In this document: positions 19,271 to 28,292 of the stretch, piece after piece
Layout of the letters: every line of letters begins with the position of its first letter
Numbering within the stretch: the stretch's first letter is position 1
Source of the DNA: JAIOSM01 sp023143455
GTDB taxonomy: Bacteria > Desulfobacterota > Desulfobacteria > Desulfobacterales > Desulfobacteraceae
NCBI GenBank assembly: GCA_030632885.1
Contig: DAOVTW010000003.1
Span: 45,443 to 109,442 of the forward strand
Direction: 5' to 3'
DNA: 64,000 nucleotides
Notes under the pieces: generated by a model
What the model was told of the DNA's origin: nothing
The model's input: only the letters and a program-made list of their open reading frames with translations
Database searches by the model: none
Position numbers and translations under genes: made by a program

Positions 19271-20691
19271 GGTTAGATAAAATTATGAAAAAAACAAAAA
19301 TTCTGATCATTGATGATGACACTTTTATTTGTAAAGTCCTTACGAAACGGTTTGAAAAATTGGGATACGAGACTCATTTCTCTTTAACCTTGAGAAAAGG
19401 TCTTGATAAATTATTTTCAGATGAATTTGATGTTTTATTTCTTGATGTAAATCTTCCGGATGGGGATGGCCTTGAAGCCATAGATAACATCAGAGAGCAT
19501 CCTAATGCTCCTGAAATAATCATCATGACCGGCGACAGTAATCCTGAAGGTGCTGAGCTTGCCATGAAATCAAGGGCTTGGGATTATATACAAAAAACCG
19601 GGTCACAGAAAGAATTTGAGTTTTCTCTAATTCGGGCCTTAGAATACAGACAACAAAAACAATCAAAACCTCCAAAACAAACAATTAAGAGAAACTCTAT
19701 TATTGGAACAAGCAGGCAGGTCACAGCCTGCCTTGAAAAAATATCAAAGGCTTCAAACAATAATGCTCCTGTATTGATTACAGGAGAAACAGGAACAGGC
19801 AAAGAACTTTTTGCCAAAGCTATTCATGAAAACAGCCGTCGAAATAAAAATGATTTTATTGTGGTAGATTGTGCTGCTTTACCTGAACACCTTGTTGAAA
19901 GCGTACTTTTTGGACATTCAAAAGGTGCATTCACCAGTGCTGATTCTGATAAAACAGGGTTACTAAAATTGGCAGATAAAGGCTCTTTGTTTCTTGATGA
20001 AGTTGGGGAACTTCCACTGGCTATTCAAAAAAAATTCTTAAGAGCGCTTCAAGAAAAAAAATTTCGACCCGTGGGAAGTAAGAAAGAAATTTCAAGCGAT
20101 TTCAGGCTTATTGCTGCAACAAACCGTGATGTTTCAACAATGATAGAACATGGTAAATTCAGGGAAGACTTATATTTTAGAATTGCCTCCCTGACAATTG
20201 AGCTTGCTCCTTTACGAGATCGTAAATCAGATATAGCTTTATTGATAAAGCACCACATGGATCGAAAAGAAAAGCTTTTTGATGAATCCCCCCATAAAAT
20301 ATCTAATGAATTTATGGACGATCTTCATGGATACAATTGGCCCGGGAATGTTAGAGAATTATTTAATTCAATAGATTATGCATGCAGTGATGCTTTTAAC
20401 GAATCAATATTATATCCAAAACATCTCCCAGATTATATTCGCTCCTTTAATATAAAAAACAAAATGAAACCCAAAAGGAACATTGAAACAGAAGGTTCCT
20501 TCAAGGAAGAATCCACATTCGCTCCAGTTGAAACTCTTAATCTCAAAAACTATATTGAAAAAATAAAAAAAAAGTATATAACAGACCTTATGTCTCATAC
20601 TAACGATGATATTAAAACGGCATGTAGCTTATCTGGTCTTTCAAGAGGACATCTTTACGCCCTTCTAAAAGAATATGATATTCGCAACTAA
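19267..20691 (+). CDS. sigma-54-dependent response regulator (NtrC family)
   Basis: 474 residues from 19267; an ATG at 19285 (MKKTKILIIDDD) is an equally plausible start. The receiver has IIDDD, an acceptor in LFLDVNLPDGDG and a conserved Lys. The AAA+ domain has Walker A GETGTGKE, the sigma-54 contact loop as GAFTSA (canonical GAFTGA), Walker B LFLDEVGEL and the R-finger region FREDLYFRI. A Fis-type helix-turn-helix ends the protein (TACSLSGLSRGHLYALLKEY). It activates sigma-54 RNA polymerase when phosphorylated, probably by the overlapping upstream kinase. A sigma-54 promoter and a palindrome lie about 80-180 bases downstream, before the chemotaxis operon. Confidence 0.95.
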   Translation: MRLDKIMKKTKILIIDDDTFICKVLTKRFEKLGYETHFSLTLRKGLDKLFSDEFDVLFLDVNLPDGDGLEAIDNIREHPNAPEIIIMTGDSNPEGAELAMKSRAWDYIQKTGSQKEFEFSLIRALEYRQQKQSKPPKQTIKRNSIIGTSRQVTACLEKISKASNNNAPVLITGETGTGKELFAKAIHENSRRNKNDFIVVDCAALPEHLVESVLFGHSKGAFTSADSDKTGLLKLADKGSLFLDEVGELPLAIQKKFLRALQEKKFRPVGSKKEISSDFRLIAATNRDVSTMIEHGKFREDLYFRIASLTIELAPLRDRKSDIALLIKHHMDRKEKLFDESPHKISNEFMDDLHGYNWPGNVRELFNSIDYACSDAFNESILYPKHLPDYIRSFNIKNKMKPKRNIETEGSFKEESTFAPVETLNLKNYIEKIKKKYITDLMSHTNDDIKTACSLSGLSRGHLYALLKEYDIRN

Positions 20692-20706
20692 TAAAAGGAA
20701 AAATAA

Positions 20707-20742
20707 ATGGAACAGAATAAAATCTTAATTATTGATGATTAA
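20707..20742 (+). pseudogene. vestigial receiver start (12-codon reading frame)
   Basis: AAAGGA (20694-20699) is well placed before an ATG at 20707 that encodes MEQNKILIIDD and then a TAA. That is the first beta-strand and acidic pair of a response-regulator receiver, cut off at once. The frame stops inside a perfect inverted repeat (20712-20755). I read it as the remaining 5' end of a deleted regulator gene. Confidence 0.6.
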
Positions 20743-20755
20743 GATTTTATTCTGT
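20712..20755. repeat. perfect 18-bp inverted repeat, 8-base loop
   Basis: The left arm 20712-20729 (ACAGAATAAAATCTTAAT) and right arm 20738-20755 are exactly complementary. The left arm is also coding sequence of the vestigial receiver start, so the right arm looks like a fold-back copy of it. The transcript would form a strong hairpin 20 bases after the sigma-54 regulator gene. There is no clear U-tract, so a terminator role is uncertain. Confidence 0.85.
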
Positions 20756-20771
20756 GTCAAATTAATCAGAA

Positions 20772-20789
20772 TGTCAGATTTTTCTGACA
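20772..20789. promoter_or_regulatory. 18-bp palindrome, candidate upstream activator site
   Basis: TGTCAGA, four T, TCTGACA: a perfect 7-4-7 inverted repeat. Its centre is about 100 bases upstream of the start expected from the sigma-54 promoter at 20854. That is the usual distance for NtrC-family activator binding. The regulator gene ends 80 bases before it. Assignment as its operator is inference. Confidence 0.45.
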
Positions 20790-20853
20790 AAACCGAACTA
20801 ACACAATATTTATAACTATCTGAAATACCTCCTTTTTTTCATTTTTCTCTCTT

Positions 20854-20868
20854 TGGCACAAAACTTGT
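20854..20868 (+). promoter_or_regulatory. candidate sigma-54 promoter of the chemotaxis operon
   Basis: TGGCAC (20854-20859), five bases, TTGT (20865-20868). The -24 element is a full match to the TGGCAC-N5-TTGC consensus; the -12 element differs only in its last base. Transcription would start near 20880, about 45 bases before the first gene. Confidence 0.5.
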
Positions 20869-20925
20869 AATATCAATAATAGAAAAATTGCGACCTCCTA
20901 ACATTATAACTTGAAAGAGAAAAAA

Positions 20926-21348
20926 ATGAATCTTGTATTATTTATCCATCAAGACTCTTCAAAAAAAGGCAAAGCCCTTAAAACTGCCATCAAAAATAAT
21001 GTTGGCGGAGGCGAATCTCTTACATTCCAGACTGTTAATAAGCTCGAATCAAGATTGAAAAAAACTTCTTCTACTGAAAAAGAAATATTAATACTTCTTG
21101 CTGAATCTAAAACAAGATTAGACGAATTAACCTCTTTGATTTATTTACTGGAAAATAAACGTATCATATTAATCCTTCCTGATGAATCAAAAGAAACTAT
21201 TTCTAAAGCAAGTCAGTTTTTCCCAAGATTTTTTACTCCCATTAGCTGCAAATATGATGATCTTTGCAGCGTAATAAATAAAATGATGGGGCAGGAAATA
21301 ATAAATAACAATATTAAAGGAGGAGACGACAATGGCAGAACCTGCTGA
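20926..21348 (+). CDS. hypothetical protein, receiver-like alpha/beta fold, first gene of chemotaxis operon
   Basis: The ATG at 20926 follows GAAAGAG at about seven bases; a TTG at 20911 is a poorer start. About 140 residues. I do not recognise a family. Alternating hydrophobic strands (NLVLFIHQD, EILILLAES, RIILILPDE) and helices resemble a receiver, but no acceptor aspartate context is present, so a pseudo-receiver is possible. Its 3' end overlaps the start of cheW by 17 bases. Its place at the head of the operon suggests a chemosensory accessory role. Confidence 0.7.
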   Translation: MNLVLFIHQDSSKKGKALKTAIKNNVGGGESLTFQTVNKLESRLKKTSSTEKEILILLAESKTRLDELTSLIYLLENKRIILILPDESKETISKASQFFPRFFTPISCKYDDLCSVINKMMGQEIINNNIKGGDDNGRTC

Positions 21349-21847
21349 AGCAATGGATCAGGCAATTAGATCCATGACAGTAAAAACAGGAAAGTATTTA
21401 ACTTTCTATCTTAAAGAAGAAGAATATGGAATTGGCATATTAAAAGTCAAAGAGATAATCGGAATGATGCCAATCACATCTGTCCCAAGAACACCGGGAT
21501 ATGTTAAGGGTGTAATCAATCTTAGGGGCAAGGTAATCCCGGTAATAGACTTAAGAGCCAAATTCGATATGGAGACCATCGAATATACAGACCGCACCTG
21601 TATTATTGTTGTGGAAATTGATTCAGAATCATCCACGGTGCTTATTGGTATTGTTGTTGATGCTGTGTCAGAAGTCTTAAATATCAAAGAGGAAGAAATA
21701 GAAGAAACTCCAACATTTGGCACTAAGCTAAATACTGAATACATCCTTGGTATGGCTAAAATGTCAGGCGTAGTCAAGATTCTTCTTAATATTGACAGGG
21801 TATTGACAACTCTAGAAATTTCAACCGTTGAAAAGGTTGCTAAATAA
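21332..21847 (+). CDS. cheW: chemotaxis coupling protein CheW
   Basis: 171 residues forming one CheW domain. It links chemoreceptors to the CheA kinase in the membrane-associated array. Visible family features include the YLTFYLKEEEYGIGILKVKE strand region, RTPGYVKGVINLRGKVIPVI and the later EYILGMAKM. A strong Shine-Dalgarno (AAAGGAGGAG) precedes the ATG. The gene lies inside the end of the upstream hypothetical and 47 bases before the chemoreceptor gene. Confidence 0.96.
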   Translation: MAEPAEAMDQAIRSMTVKTGKYLTFYLKEEEYGIGILKVKEIIGMMPITSVPRTPGYVKGVINLRGKVIPVIDLRAKFDMETIEYTDRTCIIVVEIDSESSTVLIGIVVDAVSEVLNIKEEEIEETPTFGTKLNTEYILGMAKMSGVVKILLNIDRVLTTLEISTVEKVAK

Positions 21848-21894
21848 TATTTATTTTATCAAAAAAATTAAAACCAAAAACTGGAGGATAACAA

Positions 21895-23811
21895 ATGTTT
21901 AAGAACATGAGACTTGGTACTAAAATTGTAAGTGGATTCGCCATCGTACTTATTTTTCTTTGTGTAGTTTCTTTTATTGGCTTTAACAGCCTGTCAGGAG
22001 TTGTTGGCAGAGTGGATAAAGCAGATGATGTAAACCGTATCGTCAAAGACATTTTAGAAACCCGCCAACAGGAAAAAAACTATATTATTCGAGGAGATGA
22101 GACCTATATAAAAGAAGTAGAAGAGCATGCCCTGAAACTTATCGAACAAGCCACAGAAACAAAAAATAAATTTGATCAAAAAGCCAACAAAGATCAGATG
22201 GATCAAGTGATGGAAAAAGTAAATGATTATTCCAAAGCATTTAAAGAATATGTCGATCTGGATAATCAGAAAGATAAGACCATGGAAGAAATGCGGGCCA
22301 GGGCAAGGGAAGCTTTGGCACAGGCTGAGGCCATCCGTGCAGATCAAAAACAAAAGCTTGACCAAGCAATGGAGCAGGATGCCGGCCATGATGTTATTGA
22401 TGACAGACTGACTAAGGCAGATGATGCCAACCGGATAATCAAATGGTTTATTGATGCTCGTAAAAACGAGAAAGAATTTATCATATCCAATGGAGAAACA
22501 AAATGGCAGGAGTATGTTGATAAAGACATAGCACAGATATTGGAGTTGTCAAATGATCTGAAATCACGGTTTACAAACACTAATAATATTGCACAGGCAA
22601 ATGCTGTTATTGCCGCTGTCCAGGCATATGATAAAGCTTTTGATTCTTTTGCAGAGCTTATGAAAAAACAAGTAGTCTCTGACACTGATATGGTCGCAGC
22701 AGCAAGGAGCGTCAATGAAGTGTGTACAGCAGCAAGAGCTGATCAAAAAGCAAAAATGGACAGCCAGATTTCAACTGCAAACATTGTAATACTTACAGGA
22801 ACTATTATTGCTCTTGTGCTTGGTATGTTCTTTGCGTTTATCATTACAAGAGGCATTACCAAGCCCATTAATGCAATCACTCAGGGTATGAACGAAGGCG
22901 CAAACCAGGTGGCATCAGCAGCAGGTCAGGTATCGTCTGCCAGTCAGTCTCTTGCAGAAGGTTCATCAGAGCAGGCAGCATCCATTGAAGAAACATCTTC
23001 ATCCATGGAAGAAATGTCTTCCATGACAAAAAAGAATGCAGAGAATGCCAGCCAGGCCGATAATCTGATGCAGGATACAAACCGCATAGTAAAAACTGCC
23101 AATGAATCAATGGAACAACTCACCCATTCAATGGAAGATATTTCTAAAGCCAGTGAAGAAACATCAAAAATTATTAAAACAATTGATGAAATCGCTTTCC
23201 AGACAAATCTTCTGGCTCTTAACGCGGCTGTTGAAGCAGCTCGGGCAGGCGAGGCAGGAGCAGGATTTGCAGTTGTTGCAGAAGAAGTAAGAAACCTTGC
23301 AATGAGATCTGCTACTGCTGCAAAAAACACAGCTGAGCTTATTGAAGGTACTGTCAAAAAGGTTGGTGATGGATCAAGCCTTGTAGCAAAAACAAATGAA
23401 GCCTTTAGACAGGTTGCAGAAAGCACAGGCAAGGTTGGAGAGATTGTTGCAGAGATTTCAGGGGCATCTGAGGAACAGTCCAAGGGAATTGAACAGGTAA
23501 ATATTGCTATTACTGAGATGGATAAGGTAGTTCAACAAAACGCTGCTAATGCTGAAGAATCAGCTTCTGCATCTGAAGAAATGAGTGCCCAGGCAGAAAC
23601 ACTTAAAGATTATGTTGGCGATCTTGTCGCACTTGTATCAGGCAAGCAAAATAGTACCGAGCATATTAAAAAAAGTATTAAACCAATTAAGCCTGTACAT
23701 GCACATGTTCAAACGCCGAAAAGGAAAGCTTTGCTCTCCCAGTCAAAAGAAGTAAGACCCGATCAGGTAATACCTTTTGATGACGATGGCGATGATTTTA
23801 AAGATTTTTAA
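21895..23811 (+). CDS. methyl-accepting chemotaxis protein with HBM-like sensor domain
   Basis: 638 residues. TM1 spans about 10-30 and TM2 about 295-318, enclosing a helical extracytoplasmic region. That region contains two related modules, each beginning KADDxNRI and containing KNYIIRG or KEFIIS, as in helical bimodular (HBM) sensors. The cytoplasmic part has the signalling hairpin with IDEIAFQTNLLALNAAVEA and AGAGFAVVAEEVRNLA. There is no long HAMP beyond a short stretch after TM2. The C-terminus is acidic and lacks a clear NWETF-type CheR tether. It is the only receptor in the operon, so it is the probable dedicated input to this CheA. HBM sensors bind small ligands such as organic acids; the ligand here is unknown. 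Confidence 0.93.
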   Translation: MFKNMRLGTKIVSGFAIVLIFLCVVSFIGFNSLSGVVGRVDKADDVNRIVKDILETRQQEKNYIIRGDETYIKEVEEHALKLIEQATETKNKFDQKANKDQMDQVMEKVNDYSKAFKEYVDLDNQKDKTMEEMRARAREALAQAEAIRADQKQKLDQAMEQDAGHDVIDDRLTKADDANRIIKWFIDARKNEKEFIISNGETKWQEYVDKDIAQILELSNDLKSRFTNTNNIAQANAVIAAVQAYDKAFDSFAELMKKQVVSDTDMVAAARSVNEVCTAARADQKAKMDSQISTANIVILTGTIIALVLGMFFAFIITRGITKPINAITQGMNEGANQVASAAGQVSSASQSLAEGSSEQAASIEETSSSMEEMSSMTKKNAENASQADNLMQDTNRIVKTANESMEQLTHSMEDISKASEETSKIIKTIDEIAFQTNLLALNAAVEAARAGEAGAGFAVVAEEVRNLAMRSATAAKNTAELIEGTVKKVGDGSSLVAKTNEAFRQVAESTGKVGEIVAEISGASEEQSKGIEQVNIAITEMDKVVQQNAANAEESASASEEMSAQAETLKDYVGDLVALVSGKQNSTEHIKKSIKPIKPVHAHVQTPKRKALLSQSKEVRPDQVIPFDDDGDDFKDF

Positions 23812-23824
23812 TATAATTGTTTAA

Positions 23825-23853
23825 AAAGGGCAGAATAATAATTTCTGCCCTTT
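23825..23853 (+). terminator. stem-loop after the chemoreceptor gene
   Basis: AAAGGGCAGAA (23825-23835) pairs perfectly with TTCTGCCCTTT (23843-23853) across a 7-base loop, and a T-rich stretch follows. It could attenuate transcription between receptor and cheA, giving more receptor and CheW than kinase (inference), or protect the 3' end. Confidence 0.6.
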
Positions 23854-23925
23854 ACTTTATTAAAATAAATTATTATAATTATGTTCATTCATTCATTCCG
23901 GTAACTTTAAAAAAAAGACAAGCAA

Positions 23926-26502
23926 ATGACTTATAAAATCATTCAAGAACTTGTTGAGAAGCTTTCTTTGGAGTTTGTATTAATAGATTCGTCAGAACCA
24001 GAAGCTTTATCTGAATTATTGCCAATCCTTCAAAAGCTCCACGAAAACAGCATGAAACTATCTCTTGAAACTTTGCCTGAAGGGGCGTTAAAAGCTGAAA
24101 AAATAATAACAAACATTGCTCAAGATGAAAACTCAAATATTGAAGAAGGCTTTGAGACCATAAACAGTATTATATCTGAGATGGAATCATCCATGCGTGA
24201 GCTCAAAAATAATACGAAAAAAGAGTCTATTGATACACCTGTTATTGATACTGATATAAAACATGAGGATATTGAGTCGGATGACGAAGATAGCAATACT
24301 ACACAGATAAAAAAAGTAGAAAAATCCCTTGAAAAATTTTCGAAATTGATTGCGGGTTTCTGCCCGGGAGAAATCCCTGACTTAGGTGCTATGCTCAATG
24401 TTTGTGACGAAATTGCTGCTGATGCAAAATTGTTTTATTCTGATACGTTTGAAAAACTAGTCTTGTCATGCAAAGAGTATGTAGGCTCAATGACCCTTGA
24501 AAATATTGAGAACACTAGACCCATTGAAGAAGGCCTAACCCTTCTTCAAGCGTTACTAAATCATATAAAAACAGGAAAGGATTTCGCCTTTGATATTTCT
24601 GATGTAGAGGAACTTCTATCATCAGGATTATTCACAGATAATAATGAAGCTATAAGCCCTCAAAAAGAGATTAAAGCACCTCAAGAGAAACAAGAGTCAA
24701 AACAGGATCAAAGAAATATGGAAGAACAGTGTGGGCCTGAAAAAATTTCTGATGATGATTTGGAGATATTAGTAGATTTTATATCTGAAGCAACTGAAAA
24801 CCTTGACAGCATAGAGATTTCTCTTCTTAAGCTTGAGCATGACCCTGGCGATAATAAAATTATTAACAATATTTTCCGTCCTTTCCATACTATTAAAGGG
24901 GTATCTGGATTTCTCGGCTTACAAAAGATCAACACACTTTCCCACGCAACCGAGAATCTTTTAGACAGTGCAAGAAGTGGTGATTTTCTTATTAATGAAG
25001 CTGCTACAGATATTATTCTTGAATCTGTAGACACCTTAAAGCAACTTTTATCAAGAGTTGGACAAGGGATTGAAAAAGGCTTAAAACAGCTGGATAATGA
25101 TATTGATGTTAATATTTTAATAAATAAACTTCAAAAAATTCAAATACGTCTTACACAAGGTGATAAACAACCATTGGGAGAAATCCTTGTTGAAAAAGGA
25201 ATTGTTGAAGACAAAGACATTACTGAAGCCTTGGAATTTCAAATAGATGCTCCTGACAAAAAACTTGGTGAAATTCTCATTGATGAAAAGAAAGCCACAC
25301 CCAATGAGATTGCATCTGCACTTATTGCTCAAAGCCCAAAAAAGAAACAAATTGCAACACAGGTTAAAGTTAGTACAGAAAAACTTGATAACCTGGTTGA
25401 TTATGCAGGAGAACTTGTTATTGCCCAATCAATGCTCAGGCAGCAGGCATCAAGAAATCCTGCTTTACAGCAAAGCGTTGCACAATTAGGGCAGATAGTT
25501 ACAAACATGCAGAATATTGCCATGTCCATGAGAATGATTCCTATAAAAGCAACATTTATGAAAATGATACGCCTTGTAAGAGATCTTTCGCAAAAATCAG
25601 GTAAAAAAGCTAATCTTAGCATGGCAGGAGAAGAGACAGAGATTGACAGAAATGTTGTAGACGCACTTTATGAACCCATGGTGCATATGATCAGAAATTC
25701 AGTGGATCATGGTATTGAATCAAAACAAGATCGCCAGAAAAGCGGTAAACCAGCTATTGGGAGCATTGCCCTCAGGGCATATCACAAAGGCGGTAATATT
25801 ATTATTGAAATTGAAGATGATGGGAAGGGGCTTGATAAGTTCGGCATCCTTGAAAAAGCTGCCAATACTAATCTTGTTTCAAAAGACGCTGATCTTACCG
25901 ATGAAGAAATTTACAATTTGATTCTCAAACCCGGCTTCTCAACAGCAAAAGAAGTAACTGATATCTCTGGCCGTGGCGTTGGTATGGATGTTGTCAAAGG
26001 TGGAATTGAAAAATTTCGAGGACAGCTTAATATTAACTCATCACCGGGCAAAGGTACAAAATTTACCATAAGCCTGCCTCTTACCTTAGCAATTATTGAT
26101 GGCATGCTTGTAAGAGTCGGCAAAGAAAAATTTATAATCCCTACAACAGCAATCAAACGATCATTCAGACCTGAAAAAGAAGATTGTTCTACAATTAAAG
26201 GCAAAGGAGAGATAGTAAAAGAGAGAGGTTCTCTTATCCCCTTGGTTAGATTGAAAAGCCTTTACGGGTTTGGAGATGATTCTAAACCTCCATGGGAAAG
26301 CCTTATTGTCGTGGTTGAATCAAAAAATGAGCAAAAAGGTCTACTCATAGATGAACTGCTGGGTAAAGACGAATATGTAATAAAGAGCCTTGGGACAAAC
26401 CTTGAAAACATTGATGGCTTTGCAGGAGGAGCTATTTTATCAGATGGAAGAGTGGGACTGATTCTTGACATACATGGTCTTTTTAAAATAGTATCTCAAT
26501 AA
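23926..26502 (+). CDS. cheA: chemotaxis histidine kinase CheA with MshEN-like insert
   Basis: 858 residues, longer than E. coli CheA (654). Residues 1-270 are helical and of unknown role. The P1/HPt domain (about 275-385) has phospho-acceptor His321 in FHTIKGVSGF. Residues 415-470 hold two copies of a short MshEN-like motif (LGEILVEKGIVEDKDITEAL and LGEILIDEKKATPNEIASAL), unusual for CheA. P3 dimerisation (about 478-555), the P4 HATPase (VHMIRNSVDHGIE, GRGVGMDVV) and the P5 CheW-like domain follow. No canonical P2 is evident, and the insert sits where P2 would be. It would phosphorylate CheY and CheB encoded downstream. Confidence 0.95.
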   Translation: MTYKIIQELVEKLSLEFVLIDSSEPEALSELLPILQKLHENSMKLSLETLPEGALKAEKIITNIAQDENSNIEEGFETINSIISEMESSMRELKNNTKKESIDTPVIDTDIKHEDIESDDEDSNTTQIKKVEKSLEKFSKLIAGFCPGEIPDLGAMLNVCDEIAADAKLFYSDTFEKLVLSCKEYVGSMTLENIENTRPIEEGLTLLQALLNHIKTGKDFAFDISDVEELLSSGLFTDNNEAISPQKEIKAPQEKQESKQDQRNMEEQCGPEKISDDDLEILVDFISEATENLDSIEISLLKLEHDPGDNKIINNIFRPFHTIKGVSGFLGLQKINTLSHATENLLDSARSGDFLINEAATDIILESVDTLKQLLSRVGQGIEKGLKQLDNDIDVNILINKLQKIQIRLTQGDKQPLGEILVEKGIVEDKDITEALEFQIDAPDKKLGEILIDEKKATPNEIASALIAQSPKKKQIATQVKVSTEKLDNLVDYAGELVIAQSMLRQQASRNPALQQSVAQLGQIVTNMQNIAMSMRMIPIKATFMKMIRLVRDLSQKSGKKANLSMAGEETEIDRNVVDALYEPMVHMIRNSVDHGIESKQDRQKSGKPAIGSIALRAYHKGGNIIIEIEDDGKGLDKFGILEKAANTNLVSKDADLTDEEIYNLILKPGFSTAKEVTDISGRGVGMDVVKGGIEKFRGQLNINSSPGKGTKFTISLPLTLAIIDGMLVRVGKEKFIIPTTAIKRSFRPEKEDCSTIKGKGEIVKERGSLIPLVRLKSLYGFGDDSKPPWESLIVVVESKNEQKGLLIDELLGKDEYVIKSLGTNLENIDGFAGGAILSDGRVGLILDIHGLFKIVSQ

Positions 26503-26517
26503 ATAAAGGACGATATT

Positions 26518-26997
26518 GTGAAGCAAATAGTTGGCGTTGCAGATATGAAAGTTAGTAACAATCCTGCTGATTCTATCATGACCTATTCTCTTGGATCATG
26601 TATCGGGCTTGTAATATATGACTCTATTGCAAAAGTCGGAGGGATTCTACATTATATGCTGCCTGAATCTGGTATTGATAAAATCAAGGCTCAAAAAAAT
26701 CCATATATGTTTGCTGACACTGGAATCCCACGGCTTTTTAAAGGTGCCTATAAATTTGATGCTAAAAAAAGCAGAATGAAAATCTGTGTTTTTGGAGGAG
26801 CCCAGATACTTGACCAGTCAGGTTTTTTCAATATTGGTAACCGTAACTATATGGCTCTTAAAAAAGTGTTTTTCAAAAATAAAGTAATAATAGATACAGA
26901 ACAAGTAGGAGGAGCAGCCAACAGAACAATCAGGCTTGAAATAAAATCAGGAGATGTGTTTGTAAAAACTTCCGGAAGCAAAGAGGTGAAAATATGA
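26518..26997 (+). CDS. cheD: chemoreceptor glutamine deamidase CheD
   Basis: 159 residues, GTG start preceded by AAAGGA. The expected catalytic residues are visible: Cys in YSLGSCIGL and His in GGILHYMLPES. CheD deamidates receptor glutamines and in some bacteria works with CheC or CheX phosphatases; a CheX-like gene is three genes downstream. It ends in an ATGA overlap with the HDOD gene. Confidence 0.94.
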   Translation: MKQIVGVADMKVSNNPADSIMTYSLGSCIGLVIYDSIAKVGGILHYMLPESGIDKIKAQKNPYMFADTGIPRLFKGAYKFDAKKSRMKICVFGGAQILDQSGFFNIGNRNYMALKKVFFKNKVIIDTEQVGGAANRTIRLEIKSGDVFVKTSGSKEVKI

Positions 26998-27842
26998 GTA
27001 CCATAAAGGAACTTATAAAAGAAATAAAAAACTTAAAGCCTATTCCGGCAATTGTCAATCAAATAACTATGGCAATTGATGATCCTAACTGCTCTGCAAA
27101 AGATATTGCTAATATTATAAGGTTTGACCCGTCAGTAACTGCAAATCTCCTTAAAATATGCAACTCTGCGTATTTCGGTCTACCTAATCCTGTGGAATCT
27201 GTTCAAGATGCAGTCTCAATACTTGGCATGAATCAAATCATTGAACTTGTTCTGATAAAATCAGGAGCAAAGGCACTCTCGAAAAAACAAAAAGGATATG
27301 GTCTTCACGAAGGAATCATGTGGAAACATGCTGTCTCTTCAGCATTAATTTCAAAAGAGATTTGTAAGAAAACCAAACTTGGGAATGAAAATTTAATATT
27401 CACAGCAACTCTTTTAAAAGATATTGGGAAAACCGTGCTTGACAGGTATGTTTCTAATTCGTTTGAAAAAATAATTACTCTTGTACAAAAAAAAGGATAC
27501 AGTTTTAGGGAAGCTGAAAAAAAAGTGATAGGAATCGACCATGGAGAGCTTGGTGCAATGATTGCGACACAATGGAAATTCAGCTCCAAAATGATTAATA
27601 TTATTCGCCATCATCATCTGTCTGATAAATCGCAACAAAAAAACACTGATATTGCAATTGTATATCTTTCAGACTGTATATGCATGATGATGGGAATAGG
27701 AATCGGTGAAGATGGGCTTGCCTATCGGTTTCATGGTGATGTTATTAAAAACCTTAATATTACACATACAGATATAGCAGTGATAATTGCTGATTTCACT
27801 CTGGAGATGCAAAAAGTCGAAAATTTAATAAGCGTAACATAA
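26994..27842 (+). CDS. HDOD domain protein
   Basis: 282 residues, a single HDOD domain, recognisable from IIRFDPSVTANLLKICNSA and YFGLP. HDOD is related to HD phosphohydrolases but usually lacks their full catalytic set and acts in signalling. It overlaps cheD by four bases (ATGA) and sits inside the chemotaxis operon, so it probably has a regulatory role there. No enzymatic activity can be claimed. Confidence 0.9.
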   Translation: MSTIKELIKEIKNLKPIPAIVNQITMAIDDPNCSAKDIANIIRFDPSVTANLLKICNSAYFGLPNPVESVQDAVSILGMNQIIELVLIKSGAKALSKKQKGYGLHEGIMWKHAVSSALISKEICKKTKLGNENLIFTATLLKDIGKTVLDRYVSNSFEKIITLVQKKGYSFREAEKKVIGIDHGELGAMIATQWKFSSKMINIIRHHHLSDKSQQKNTDIAIVYLSDCICMMMGIGIGEDGLAYRFHGDVIKNLNITHTDIAVIIADFTLEMQKVENLISVT

Positions 27843-27869
27843 ATAAAACTATTTTTATGGTGGAATACT

Positions 27870-28292
27870 ATGACATTTTCTATTTTACTGGTTGACGACT
27901 CCTTACCCATGCGGTCTGTGCTTAAAAAGACTTTTAAAGCTGCGGGATACTCTGATTCTGAATTTCATGAAGCAGCAAATGGGAAAGAAGCCTTAGACAT
28001 GGTTAAAGGCAAATGGATTGATATTGTAATAACTGATTATAATATGCCGGTAATGGATGGACTTGAATTTATCAAAGAACTTAAAAAAGATGATACTTTT
28101 AAAGAAACACCTGTTGTAATTGTATCTACAGAAGCAAGCCAAAGCAAAATTGATGAATTTATAAAAAAAGGTGCAACCGGATATATTACAAAACCTTTTA
28201 CGCCTGAAACAATCAGGGATACAATAATAGACATACTTGGAGAGAGACACGATGAAGAACTTGATGACTTTGATAAAGACCTCGATTTCTGA
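27870..28292 (+). CDS. cheY: CheY-type response regulator
   Basis: 140 residues, a receiver only. All key residues are present: acidic pair in LLVDDS, acceptor Asp in ITDYNMPVMDG, Ser/Thr in VVIVSTEA and Lys in ITKPFTP. It is the expected diffusible output of CheA. No flagellar motor genes are nearby, so whether it acts on flagella, pili or something else is open. Its last 41 bases overlap the CheX-like gene. Confidence 0.93.
   Translation: MTFSILLVDDSLPMRSVLKKTFKAAGYSDSEFHEAANGKEALDMVKGKWIDIVITDYNMPVMDGLEFIKELKKDDTFKETPVVIVSTEASQSKIDEFIKKGATGYITKPFTPETIRDTIIDILGERHDEELDDFDKDLDF

Noticed and set aside
22944..23483. 179-codon frame on the minus strand
   Set aside because: It is antisense to the conserved signalling part of the chemoreceptor; its composition is the mirror of that coiled coil.
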